From contig NZ_JACWUN010000010.1 in NCBI RefSeq assembly GCF_014773365.1, positions 1-64,000 of the forward strand: 64,000 nt of DNA. Direction: 5' to 3'. Shown here in pieces: positions 15,935-23,057 of the stretch. Source of the DNA: Pelovirga terrestris. Its GTDB lineage: Bacteria; Desulfobacterota; Desulfuromonadia; Desulfuromonadales; Geopsychrobacteraceae. The first letter of the stretch is position 1. Each line of letters opens with the position of its first letter. The notes under the pieces were generated by a model. That model worked only from the letters and a program-made list of their open reading frames with translations, had not been told where the DNA came from and searched no databases. Both the position numbers and the translations under genes were made by a program.

Positions 15935-15986
15935 ACTATTCAGCTCTATCTTTGCACAGGATCCCCGACCCGGTGCTGAACTGACA
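15935..15986. repeat. Dispersed palindromic repeat, copy B
   Basis: Matches copy A at 7727-7785: ACTATTCAGCTCTATC is identical, and the following CCCGGTGCTGAACTGACAC part is similar. TATTCAGC and GCTGAACT are near-complementary ends. It lies between two convergent genes, where such palindromic repeats often occur. Confidence 0.6.
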
Positions 15987-15988
15987 CA

Positions 15989-16363
15989 TCATTTTTTCAG
16001 ATTAGCCAGGGCCGCAAAGGGAGAGTGGGACAACGAGGGTTTGGCTGCATTCGATCCCACCTCTGCGTCACGGTCTTCCTGCACCCCGCGTGTGTGCTCA
16101 TGATCGTGACAGTAAACGCAGAGCAATTCCCAGTTGCTGCCATCGGGTGGATTGTTGTCGTGATTGTGGTCCTTGTGGTGAACAGTGAGTTCCCGGATCT
16201 TTTTCCCTTCGAGCTCACGGGTGCAGCGGGCACAGACGTGGGGGAAGAGTTTCAGGGCCTGCTCACGGTACCCTGACTGACGTTGGCGATGTTCGTCGCG
16301 CATTGCTTCCAGCCGTTGTTCCAGCGCTTCCGGGCTCAAGGTTTTTTTCTGTTTGCTGCTCAT
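15989..16363 (-). CDS. yajD: HNH nuclease family protein (YajD type)
   Basis: Protein of 124 residues with an HNH nuclease fold at about 38-95. CARCTRELEGK provides the first zinc-knuckle Cys pair, ELTVHHKDHNHDNNPPDGSN the HH/N core, and LCVYCHDHEH the second Cys pair. The arrangement and length match the YajD family of small HNH proteins. It overlaps the end of the acyl-CoA dehydrogenase gene by 4 bases (ATGA) and follows it on the minus strand. Cellular role unknown; likely a DNA-binding or nicking enzyme. Confidence 0.85.
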   Translation of the reverse strand: MSSKQKKTLSPEALEQRLEAMRDEHRQRQSGYREQALKLFPHVCARCTRELEGKKIRELTVHHKDHNHDNNPPDGSNWELLCVYCHDHEHTRGVQEDRDAEVGSNAAKPSLSHSPFAALANLKK

Positions 16364-17895
16364 CTGTTACGCTTCTCCTGTCGGTAAAAACAATCAAGCC
16401 AGTTGTTCTCCCCATCCCCTTGATGGTAGGTGCTGCTGCCCAGGGCCTGAAAGCCACACAGTTCCGCTGCAATGCGCTGGATCAGGTGCGCTCGGGCGGT
16501 GGTGATCAGGGCCGGACGATAACCTGAATCCCCCAGTTCTTCGACCAGCTGCAGGGCAATAATGCGGCTGATCAGTAGACCAAAGGCATTAAGCCGGCGC
16601 TGCGACAGGGGCAGGATCAGATCAATATTCAGGTAGCCTTTAAGATCTTCTGCTGTTCTGCCGGTCAGTTCGAATGTGCTGATAAAGGTCAGAAGATTAT
16701 TGACTTTCTGTCGTTGCATCAACTTTTGAACGGCTTCTGCAATCTGGATATAAAGAATATCGTTGGAGCCCTCAAAAATCTGGAAGGGACGACTGTCGAC
16801 CAGGGCGCGACCGGCGATATGATCAAGTCGGTAGCCTTTGGCCCCGACCAGTTGCAGCAGGGACTGGGCTGATTCCTGCATCAAATCGGTGACACATGTT
16901 TTGACTGCATTGGCTTCGAGTCCGGCAGCGGACAGATCGTTTTTGGTATCAGCTTTTTTGCTGCTGTTCAGGCACATGGCCGTGGCAATGGTGACGTTGG
17001 CCTGCAGGGCAGACAGGCGCTGCTGGACCTGATCATAGCTGAATAGACTTTTCCCCCCGACCTGGCGTTGTTGGCAATGGCTGACCGCTTCGTCTTCCAG
17101 CCGCTGGAGAAATCCCAGAGCCATGCCGGGAAACTGCATGCGACTGCGGTGAAGCAGGTCAAGCATCATCTTGATGCCGGTGCTGTGGGGTTCGAGCTTC
17201 TGCAGCTTGGGGATCTTGACGTCAATCCGGTTGCGACCATAGGGGAGCAGGTAGATGCCGAGATTTTCGAAAAATTCCTCAACGATGATGTTTTGATCGT
17301 CCGCCGAGGAATCACAGATAAAGAAATCAACATCCCGTCCGAGCTGGCCCGATTCATTTTTGCGGCGTGCCGTCAGCAGCCAGTAGTCGGCCCAGCCGGT
17401 CAGCCCGGCCCAGTGTTTGAGGCCCTGCAGGTGGAAGTAATCACCCTGTTGCCGGTAATGACTCTGCATGTGCAGGGCATCACTGCCATAGTCGGGCTCG
17501 GTGATCATCAGCCCACCCATCTTCTGCCGGTGAATGAAGCCGTCAAAAATTGGTAGTTTAATGGTTTCCTGCGCATATTTGGCGACCGGTTGTAGAAACA
17601 GCGCCCAGTTAATACCGAACCCCAGTGACAGGGGCAACGATTCGTAGCTTGCCGCTGTAAGGAGCGCCAGACCTTCATGAACATGGCCACCGCGGCCTCC
17701 GTATTGCTGGGGGATAAAGGTCGCCAGCGGTTGTGCCGCAAGGATATCGCGCAGGATGAAGGGTGGGGCGCCGCGCTTGACGCTGAGCTTGTCGATGTCA
17801 CTGCGGACGTGCAGCAGGTGGTGTAATCGGTCTTTAAAGCTGGACAGAAAAGCACTGAAATCGGTTGCCGGATGTTGTTCCGAGAAGGATGTCAT
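16360..17895 (-). CDS. Acyl-CoA dehydrogenase family protein
   Basis: Protein of 511 residues of the acyl-CoA dehydrogenase superfamily. The all-helical N-terminal domain is at about 1-130. The middle beta domain has GGLMITEPDYGSDALHMQ near 135 (flavin/substrate contact motif TEPxxGSD). The C-terminal helical domain has FEGSNDILYIQIAEAVQKLM near 375, where the Glu of FEGS matches the catalytic base position. It is longer than typical 380-residue members, having an extra C-terminal part. No etf or thiolase genes are adjacent, so the substrate is unknown. First gene of a two-gene minus-strand unit with the HNH gene. Confidence 0.82.
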   Translation of the reverse strand: MTSFSEQHPATDFSAFLSSFKDRLHHLLHVRSDIDKLSVKRGAPPFILRDILAAQPLATFIPQQYGGRGGHVHEGLALLTAASYESLPLSLGFGINWALFLQPVAKYAQETIKLPIFDGFIHRQKMGGLMITEPDYGSDALHMQSHYRQQGDYFHLQGLKHWAGLTGWADYWLLTARRKNESGQLGRDVDFFICDSSADDQNIIVEEFFENLGIYLLPYGRNRIDVKIPKLQKLEPHSTGIKMMLDLLHRSRMQFPGMALGFLQRLEDEAVSHCQQRQVGGKSLFSYDQVQQRLSALQANVTIATAMCLNSSKKADTKNDLSAAGLEANAVKTCVTDLMQESAQSLLQLVGAKGYRLDHIAGRALVDSRPFQIFEGSNDILYIQIAEAVQKLMQRQKVNNLLTFISTFELTGRTAEDLKGYLNIDLILPLSQRRLNAFGLLISRIIALQLVEELGDSGYRPALITTARAHLIQRIAAELCGFQALGSSTYHQGDGENNWLDCFYRQEKRNR

Positions 17896-17951
17896 GAGGG
17901 CTCCACTCCGCTGAATGACGTTTATCGTTGGTGAGGGTTTGATCTTACATG

Positions 17952-17988
17952 AAAAAAGGGCCCCGACAAAGTAGTCAGAGCCCTTTTT
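17952..17988. terminator. Bidirectional intrinsic terminator
   Basis: Stem GGGC...GAC and GTC...GCCC, with A-run before and T-run after (and the reverse on the other strand). It lies between ilvC (with its downstream mini-ORF) and the acyl-CoA dehydrogenase gene, ending minus-strand transcripts. Confidence 0.75.
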
Positions 17989-18028
17989 ATGGTCAGATGT
18001 TGTGATAGTTAAAGATCTTCAGCTTCAA

Positions 18029-18076
18029 TTACAGAGTTACAGCAACTTTATTCTGTGGTGGTTCAGAGACGATCAT
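18029..18076 (-). CDS. Possible 15-codon mini-gene
   Basis: Reading MIVSEPPQNKVAVTL then TAA. An unusually strong ribosome-binding site (GAGGGAGG) sits 6 bases before the ATG at 18076, and an intrinsic terminator follows about 40 bp downstream (17952-17988). It lies in the 271-bp gap after ilvC. Possibilities are a small peptide (leader or precursor), or a spurious start in a non-coding RNA. No family recognised. Confidence rests mainly on the RBS and terminator. Confidence 0.35.
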   Translation of the reverse strand: MIVSEPPQNKVAVTL

Positions 18077-18122
18077 CTGTCTACCTCCCTCTGTTGTATG
18101 TTTGATCTCAATCTATCATAGG

Positions 18123-18160
18123 ATCCTGCTGTCATTCAAGGTCAGCAGGAATTTTTTTTG
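18123..18160 (+). terminator. Intrinsic terminator-like hairpin after ilvC
   Basis: TCCTGCTG and CAGCAGGA arms separated by 11 bases, followed on the plus strand by eight T. The T-run favours plus-strand termination. For the minus-strand ilvC transcript the hairpin lies just after the stop but lacks a downstream U-tract. Confidence 0.55.
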
Positions 18161-18166
18161 TATCTT

Positions 18167-19639
18167 TTAAACGATTGCCTTCATTCCCTGCATGGCAGCA
18201 CGCAAGTGTTCACCGACTTCTTCGATCAGATGGCTGCGGATGTCGGCATTGATGACCACCAGAATCTGGTTGTCGACGTAGGTGTCCTTGACGTCAAGAC
18301 CCTTGCCGATCACATCGGTATCGACGCCGGCCATAAAATCCTTGAGTAATGGCACACAGGCGTGGGAGAAGAGATAGCAGCCGTACTCGGCGGTATCGGA
18401 AATGATCCGGTTCATTTCATAGAGTTTTTTACGGGCGATGGTGTTAGCAATCAGCGGCGTTTCATGCAGTGACTCATAGTAGGCTGATTCCGGTTCAATG
18501 CCGGCGGAAACCATCACTTCAAAGGCGAGTTCAACCCCGGCCTTAACCATGGCGACCATCAGAATCCCTTTATCGTAAAACTCCTGTTCGGAGATCTCAC
18601 CGGCGCCTTCGGTTTGCTCGAAGGCCGTTTTGCCGGTTTCTTCCCGCCAGGTCAGCAGTTTTTTATCATCGTTGGCCCAGTCTTCCATCATCGTGCGGGA
18701 GAAATCACCGGAGAGGATGTCGTCCATGTGTTTTTCAAACAGCGGCTCCAGAATGTCTTTTAATTCTTCAGCGAGGGCAAAAGCCTTGAATTTTGCCGGA
18801 TTGGACAACCTGTCCATCATCAGGGTGATGCCGCCATGCTTGAGGGACTCGGTGATGACCTCCCACCCTTTTTGAATCAGTTTGACGGCGTAGGGGGCGT
18901 CGATACCAGCTGCGACCATTTTGTCGAAACACAGCAGTGAACCGGCCTGGAGCATACCGCAGAGAATGGTCTGCTCGCCCATCAGATCTGATTTGACTTC
19001 AGCGATAAAAGAAGATTCGAGAACTCCGGCGCGGTCACCACCCTGGGCGGAACACAGAGCCTTGGCGATCTCAAGACCATCGCCGTTGGGATCGTTCTCG
19101 CCATGGACAGCGATCAGGGTCGGTACACCGAAACCACGCTTGTATTCCTCACGTACTTCGCTGCCAGGGCATTTAGGGGCGACCATGATGACGGTCAGGT
19201 CTTCCCGGATTTTCGTTCCTTCTTCAACGATATTAAAGCCGTGGGCGTAGCAGAAGGTCGCACCTTTTTTCATCAACGGCACCACGGTGTTGACGACATC
19301 GGTGTGTTGCTTGTCCGGTGCGAGGTTCATAACGATATCGGCGCTTGGCAGCATCTCTTCGTAAGCACCGACACTAAAGCCGTTGTCCGTGGCGTTTTGC
19401 CAGGATTGACGCTTCTGCTCAATGGCTTCCTTGCGCAGGGTGTAAGAAACATCCAGGCCACTGTCGCGCATGTTCAGCCCCTGGTTAAGCCCTTGGGCGC
19501 CACAGCCGACGATGACAATTTTTTTGTCTTTGGCGTAATTGCAGCCGTTGGCAAATTCCTCGGCATCCATGAACCGGCAGGTTGCGAGCTCCTGAAGTTG
19601 ACGACGAAACGGCAGTGAATTGAAGTAGTTTTGACCCAT
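18167..19639 (-). CDS. ilvC: Ketol-acid reductoisomerase (long, class II form)
   Basis: Converts acetolactate or acetohydroxybutyrate to the dihydroxy acids with NADPH, between IlvBN and IlvD. The protein has 490 residues, the long E. coli-like class II form with a duplicated C-terminal knotted domain. The start ATG 19639 ([19 protein letters not shown]) is chosen because E. coli IlvC begins in the same place and AGGAG lies 7 bases upstream; an earlier ATG adds 10 weakly supported residues. The NADPH Rossmann motif is [18 protein letters not shown] near residue 45. It is apart from ilvBN-ilvD (59-63 kb). Confidence 0.96.
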   Translation of the reverse strand: MGQNYFNSLPFRRQLQELATCRFMDAEEFANGCNYAKDKKIVIVGCGAQGLNQGLNMRDSGLDVSYTLRKEAIEQKRQSWQNATDNGFSVGAYEEMLPSADIVMNLAPDKQHTDVVNTVVPLMKKGATFCYAHGFNIVEEGTKIREDLTVIMVAPKCPGSEVREEYKRGFGVPTLIAVHGENDPNGDGLEIAKALCSAQGGDRAGVLESSFIAEVKSDLMGEQTILCGMLQAGSLLCFDKMVAAGIDAPYAVKLIQKGWEVITESLKHGGITLMMDRLSNPAKFKAFALAEELKDILEPLFEKHMDDILSGDFSRTMMEDWANDDKKLLTWREETGKTAFEQTEGAGEISEQEFYDKGILMVAMVKAGVELAFEVMVSAGIEPESAYYESLHETPLIANTIARKKLYEMNRIISDTAEYGCYLFSHACVPLLKDFMAGVDTDVIGKGLDVKDTYVDNQILVVINADIRSHLIEEVGEHLRAAMQGMKAIV

Positions 19640-19903
19640 GTTTGTTCTCCTGGTACTGTTGGTTGACAAAAATTGACGAACTGATACAGCGATCTGTTAT
19701 CAAGAGATCGCCGGAAAAAATAACTCTGATACAATCCGCCACTCTATAACAGATTACTGTGTTGCGTAAAATGATTTATTGCACCCGGCTGCTACTCCTG
19801 ATAAGTGCTTTCGTGAGTGAAGCCAATAATTCTGGTGCACCTGCGAAAATTCCCTCCCGACTTGATATCGGTGACAAATCGAAGGTCGATAGATAGACCG
19901 AAA

Positions 19904-20131
19904 CTATTTCATCATCTGCTGCAGTTGCTCAACAATGTTAAATTCCGGCGGAAACTCGCCCGTCGCTTTTTTTGAATAAACGAGGGTGTCATCCACGCTG
20001 ATTTCAAAAACTCCACCGCTGGAGGGGATCATTTCTACCTGCACCGGCAGTGTTGCTTCAATTTTTGCCGCCAGACTGACAGCACGTGGCCGGTAGCCTC
20101 AGGAATTGCAATATTCGATGCTGATGTTCAT
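19904..20131 (-). CDS. SelW-like (Rdx family) selenoprotein, in-frame UGA = Sec
   Basis: Reading from ATG 20131 gives MNISIEYCNS, then TGA at 20101-20099, then GYRPRAVSLAAKIEATLPVQ and so on to a TAG at 19904: 75 residues in all. Reading the TGA as selenocysteine creates a CXXU motif (C8-N-S-U11), exactly where the SelT/SelW/SelH (Rdx) family has CXXC or CXXU. The later GGVFEISVDDTLVYSKKATG then FPPEF matches the thioredoxin-like Rdx fold. AGGAG lies 6 bases upstream. The stop codon of the DnaQ-like gene is 11 bp before this start, so they are co-transcribed. Automated ORF calling would miss or truncate this gene. Confidence 0.85.
20067..20101 (-). promoter_or_regulatory. Candidate bacterial SECIS hairpin
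   Basis: Directly after the UGA codon, CCGGCCA can pair with TGGCGG (one bulged G), leaving a 13-base loop CGTGCTGTCAGTC with exposed GU. The position and small apical loop match what SelB recognises in bacteria. Folding was done by eye only. Confidence 0.5.
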
Positions 20132-20142
20132 GCCTGTCTCCT

Positions 20143-20814
20143 TTATCCGAACAGATTGCCGGTTGTGTCAAGTTGGTTGTGAAGCGCGTCTTTGGCCGCT
20201 TTTCGTAACAGTTCTGCTACTTGTTCCTTGCTGGTGAGAGAAACTTTTTTCAGTAAATCAAAAGGTACAAAGGTGAATCCGTAATCCTGCATGATATCGT
20301 TATTGATAGCCAGCCACAGCTGTGCGGTCATCTCGGCATCAGCCAGGGCGCGATGAAATGTCAGCGCGGGCTTTAGTTTTTTGTACTGCACCAGGGTCCC
20401 CAGTTTATAATTGAGCGGGTCGGGGTAGATGCGTCGTGCCAACTGGAGGGTGCAGTTGAAGTTCGTTGGGCGGGGCTTGCCGTAGCGGGAGAGTTCCGCG
20501 TCGATAAACTTCTGGTCAAAAGCGGCATTATGGGCAACAAAAGGATAATGGCCGATAAAATCGATAAAGTCGGTCATGACTTGACGACTGCCCGGTGCGT
20601 CCTGGAGCATGCTGTTGGTGATCCCGGTCAGGGCTTCAATCTCCCGTGTTACCAGAAAGTCCGGGCGGATCAGGCGTTCAAAGTGTTCAATGATCTGATC
20701 TCCGCGCATTTTGATGGCGCCAATTTCAATGACCCGGTCACCTTTTTCAGGTAGCATACCGGTGGTTTCGACATCGACGACAATGACGGTTTCATGCTGA
20801 TAGGATGCTGGCAT
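20143..20814 (-). CDS. DnaQ-like 3'-5' exonuclease domain protein
   Basis: Protein of 223 residues of the DEDD exonuclease superfamily (as in DNA polymerase III epsilon). Exo I is VVDVETTG (D and E), Exo II is VAHNAAFDQKFIDAEL, and Exo III is HRALADAEMTAQL with the catalytic His and Asp. The start ATG 20814 (MPASYQHET) is preferred over 20844 because GAGGT lies 8 bases before it. It is not physically next to dnaE. It probably proofreads or trims nucleic acid; the specific partner is unknown. Followed closely by the SelW-like gene. Confidence 0.85.
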   Translation of the reverse strand: MPASYQHETVIVVDVETTGMLPEKGDRVIEIGAIKMRGDQIIEHFERLIRPDFLVTREIEALTGITNSMLQDAPGSRQVMTDFIDFIGHYPFVAHNAAFDQKFIDAELSRYGKPRPTNFNCTLQLARRIYPDPLNYKLGTLVQYKKLKPALTFHRALADAEMTAQLWLAINNDIMQDYGFTFVPFDLLKKVSLTSKEQVAELLRKAAKDALHNQLDTTGNLFG

Positions 20815-20985
20815 TAAGCGGTACCTCGTGGGGAAAAGCATCAACTTCTTGTGGTTTATTGTTGCTGAACCGTCCGGATCTTGTCAAACTCACCCGCACG
20901 TTGCCACTGTTGTTATGATGCGCAGGTGTTTTTCTGTTGCTGATGACAGCAGGTTATGGACGTATCATAAAGGACCGATATTATC

Positions 20986-22011
20986 ATGGATTCACCTCGC
21001 CGGCGCGGGCGCAGACCAAAAAAATACAGTCAGGCCGCCCGCCTGCATGACCTGATCCGTATTCTTGAAATGCGCTATGGAGCAACGGTAGCGGAGCTGG
21101 TCGAAGAATGCCGGGTCACCCGACGGACCATTTACCGTGACTTGCAGGCGCTGATGGACGCCGGCTATCCATTGGTTAGTGGGCGCCAGGCAGATGGTCA
21201 TGTGGTCTATCGATTTGTGACCGGCTTCAGTAAGATCCCGCCTCTAACCCTGTCCCTGGATGAATTGATGACCCTGTATCTGTGCCGCGGACAGCTGGAG
21301 TTTCTTCAGGGGACCCCGTTTTCCGAGGATCTCGAGGCGATTTTTTCCCGCCTGCGGTCGATGTTGCCGCCCCGCAGCATCGCCCATCTGGAACGCATTG
21401 CTGAAGCCTTTTCCCCACGTTTTCAGGGGTATAAGGATTATTCATCACAACGTCAGATCCTGGTCGATCTGCGTCAGGCGCTGCTTAAACAGCAACGTTG
21501 CCGCATCAACTATCGACCGGCACAGCGTGCCAGTCACTCTTACCTGATTGATCCCTATACCCTGCTTTTTTACAATAATGCCCTGTATGTCGGTGCCTAC
21601 GCCCATAATCGCAAGGATATCCGGCTGTTTGCCATCGATCGTATTGAGTCGGTCAGTCTTGAACCGCAGCGCTTTGAGGTGCCCGAAGATTATCACCCGG
21701 GACAGTTGACCGGCAGAGCCTTTGGCCTGATTGATGATGGCCCCGGCTATGAGCTGGAGTTGGAGTTTACTGCCGGGGTTGCCCACCTGATCCGTGAGCG
21801 CGTCTGGCATCCACTCCAGCAGATTGAAGAACATCAGGATGGTACCCTGAGCTTACGTTTTTTCGCCAGCGGCGATAAAGAGATTCTGGCCTGGCTTTAT
21901 TCCTACGTCCCTCATGTCCGCGTTATCCGCCCGGAGCCCTTGCGGCGCCGGTTTATTGATGGGCTGCAGATGGCTTTGGCGGCGCAACTGACCAACGAAG
22001 GAAGACCATGA
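20986..22011 (+). CDS. WYL-domain transcriptional regulator
   Basis: Protein of 341 residues. The N-terminal helix-turn-helix (about 20-70: GATVAELVEECRVTRRTIYR) is followed by a WYL domain at about 150-215 (CRINYRPAQRASHSYLIDPY then LLFYNNALYVGAYAH) and a WCX region to the end. WYL proteins sense ligands, often nucleic acids or nucleotides, and control stress or defence genes. The very basic start (MDSPRRRGRRPKKYSQ) is notable. It overlaps the Maf gene by 4 bases, and no defence genes lie next to it. Confidence 0.88.
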   Translation: MDSPRRRGRRPKKYSQAARLHDLIRILEMRYGATVAELVEECRVTRRTIYRDLQALMDAGYPLVSGRQADGHVVYRFVTGFSKIPPLTLSLDELMTLYLCRGQLEFLQGTPFSEDLEAIFSRLRSMLPPRSIAHLERIAEAFSPRFQGYKDYSSQRQILVDLRQALLKQQRCRINYRPAQRASHSYLIDPYTLLFYNNALYVGAYAHNRKDIRLFAIDRIESVSLEPQRFEVPEDYHPGQLTGRAFGLIDDGPGYELELEFTAGVAHLIRERVWHPLQQIEEHQDGTLSLRFFASGDKEILAWLYSYVPHVRVIRPEPLRRRFIDGLQMALAAQLTNEGRP

Positions 22012-22604
22012 GAAAAATTGTTCTCGCATCAACCAGTCCGTATCGGCAGCACCTGCTTAAACAATTACAGATTCCTTTTGTGACGGCAGCACCGGACTTT
22101 ACCGAGGTGATCGATCCCCATGTTGCTCCGGCTCTGCAGGTACGGCACTTGGCCGCTGGAAAGGCTCAGAGTCTGGCAGACCAGTATCCTGATGCGGTCA
22201 TTATCGGTTCTGATCAGCTCTTTGTTGATCAGCGGGGCAGAACCCTGGGCAAGGCTGGTGATGAACACGGAGCCTTTAATCAACTGCGTCAGATGGTCGG
22301 CAGGACACATTGTTTTTATACGGGTCTGGCGCTGCTGGATTGCCGCACGGCTGCCATGCAGACAGATTATGCAACATTTTCTGTTACCCTGCGTGAACTG
22401 ACTGACGAACAGATTACCGATTACCTTCAACGTGAGCGCCCCTTTGACTGTGCCGGCTCGTTTAAGGTTGAAGGGCTGGGTATTGCGCTGATCGAAAAGA
22501 TGGCCGGAGAGGATTATAATACCCTGATTGGTCTGCCGTTAATCAAATTGGTGACAATGCTGGAACAGGTTGGCGTCAATGTGCTGCGGGCTTCCGGCAA
22601 ATAA
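22008..22604 (+). CDS. Maf-like nucleotide pyrophosphatase (YceF type)
   Basis: Maf/Ham1-fold protein of 198 residues. LASTSPYRQHLLKQL at residues 5-19 is the YceF-like signature (STSPxR). Also DAVIIGSDQLFVD (metal-site Asp) near 63, and the GSFKVEGLG block near 148. YceF-type enzymes hydrolyse m7GTP and related modified nucleotides. Translation is coupled to the WYL regulator (ATGA overlap), but a joint function is not evident. Confidence 0.88.
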   Translation: MRKIVLASTSPYRQHLLKQLQIPFVTAAPDFTEVIDPHVAPALQVRHLAAGKAQSLADQYPDAVIIGSDQLFVDQRGRTLGKAGDEHGAFNQLRQMVGRTHCFYTGLALLDCRTAAMQTDYATFSVTLRELTDEQITDYLQRERPFDCAGSFKVEGLGIALIEKMAGEDYNTLIGLPLIKLVTMLEQVGVNVLRASGK

Positions 22605-22628
22605 GATTGGAGACGGTTCATTTTTTTG

Positions 22629-22657
22629 TTGATCTGGTTTATTTTGTTTGCTAGAAT
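22629..22657 (+). promoter_or_regulatory. Sigma70-like promoter of the riboswitch transcript
   Basis: TTGATC, 17 bases, TAGAAT. Transcription would start near 22664, some 25-30 bases ahead of the aptamer. Confidence 0.65.
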
Positions 22658-22687
22658 CCACACTAAATAGATAAACAGCAATATGCT

Positions 22688-22775
22688 GTCAACCGAAAGG
22701 GCAAAACCAGAGTAATCTGGTGACGCAAAGCCACGGATCCCGCCCAAGTGGGACCGCCGGGTTGCCGAAGCGGAC
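22688..22775 (+). ncRNA. GEMM-I cyclic dinucleotide riboswitch aptamer
   Basis: The class I signature is present: GGGCAAAACC, a short hairpin (CCAGAGTAATCTGG), the invariant GACGCAAAGCC, a second stem (GGATCCCGCCCAAGTGGGACC) split as GGATCCC and GTGGGACC, then CGGGTTGCCG closing P1. GEMM-I RNAs bind c-di-GMP; some in Geobacter relatives bind cyclic AMP-GMP. The base next to the conserved CAAA is G as in the c-di-GMP type, but ligand choice cannot be settled by eye. Downstream GCCCTTTTTTT (22789-22799) can pair with AAAGGGC (22696-22702) of the aptamer's 5' side. A full terminator follows at 22815, and the regulated gene starts at 23058. Confidence 0.85.
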
Positions 22776-22814
22776 GCGACGCTTTCCCGCCCTTTTTTTG
22801 TATAACGGCTGAGA

Positions 22815-22853
22815 GGCGCCCCCTTCGGATGATTAGAAGTGGGCGCCTTTTTT
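22815..22853 (+). terminator. Intrinsic terminator between aptamer and gene
   Basis: GGCGCCC...CTTC pairs with GAAG...GGGCGCC, followed by six T. Its position after the aptamer fits transcription control by the riboswitch. The remaining gap to 23057 shows no gene. Confidence 0.75.
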
Positions 22854-23057
22854 CTTGCCACCCGCTTCTGCCAACAGGCTGGTGTCGGGATAGGTCGGAA
22901 TCTGCCGATTGATCATTATACCCTGGTTTGCCCTTCACCGCTTTTGTTCCATTTTTAAGGTAGAATGTAAGAGTGTGCGGTGTTTTTACGCTGTCAACAA
23001 ACTCCAACCACCTGCACTCTTCTTTTATGCGGGCAGGCTACGCTCCGGAGGTCGCAA

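Noticed and set aside
19740-19903. 41-codon frame with signal-like start on the plus strand (from 19771)
   Set aside because: No RBS, no family, opposite to the surrounding genes.
22930-22965. Second GEMM-like aptamer on the minus strand (GGGCAAACCAGGG)
   Set aside because: The required GACGCAAAGCC block and second stem are missing.
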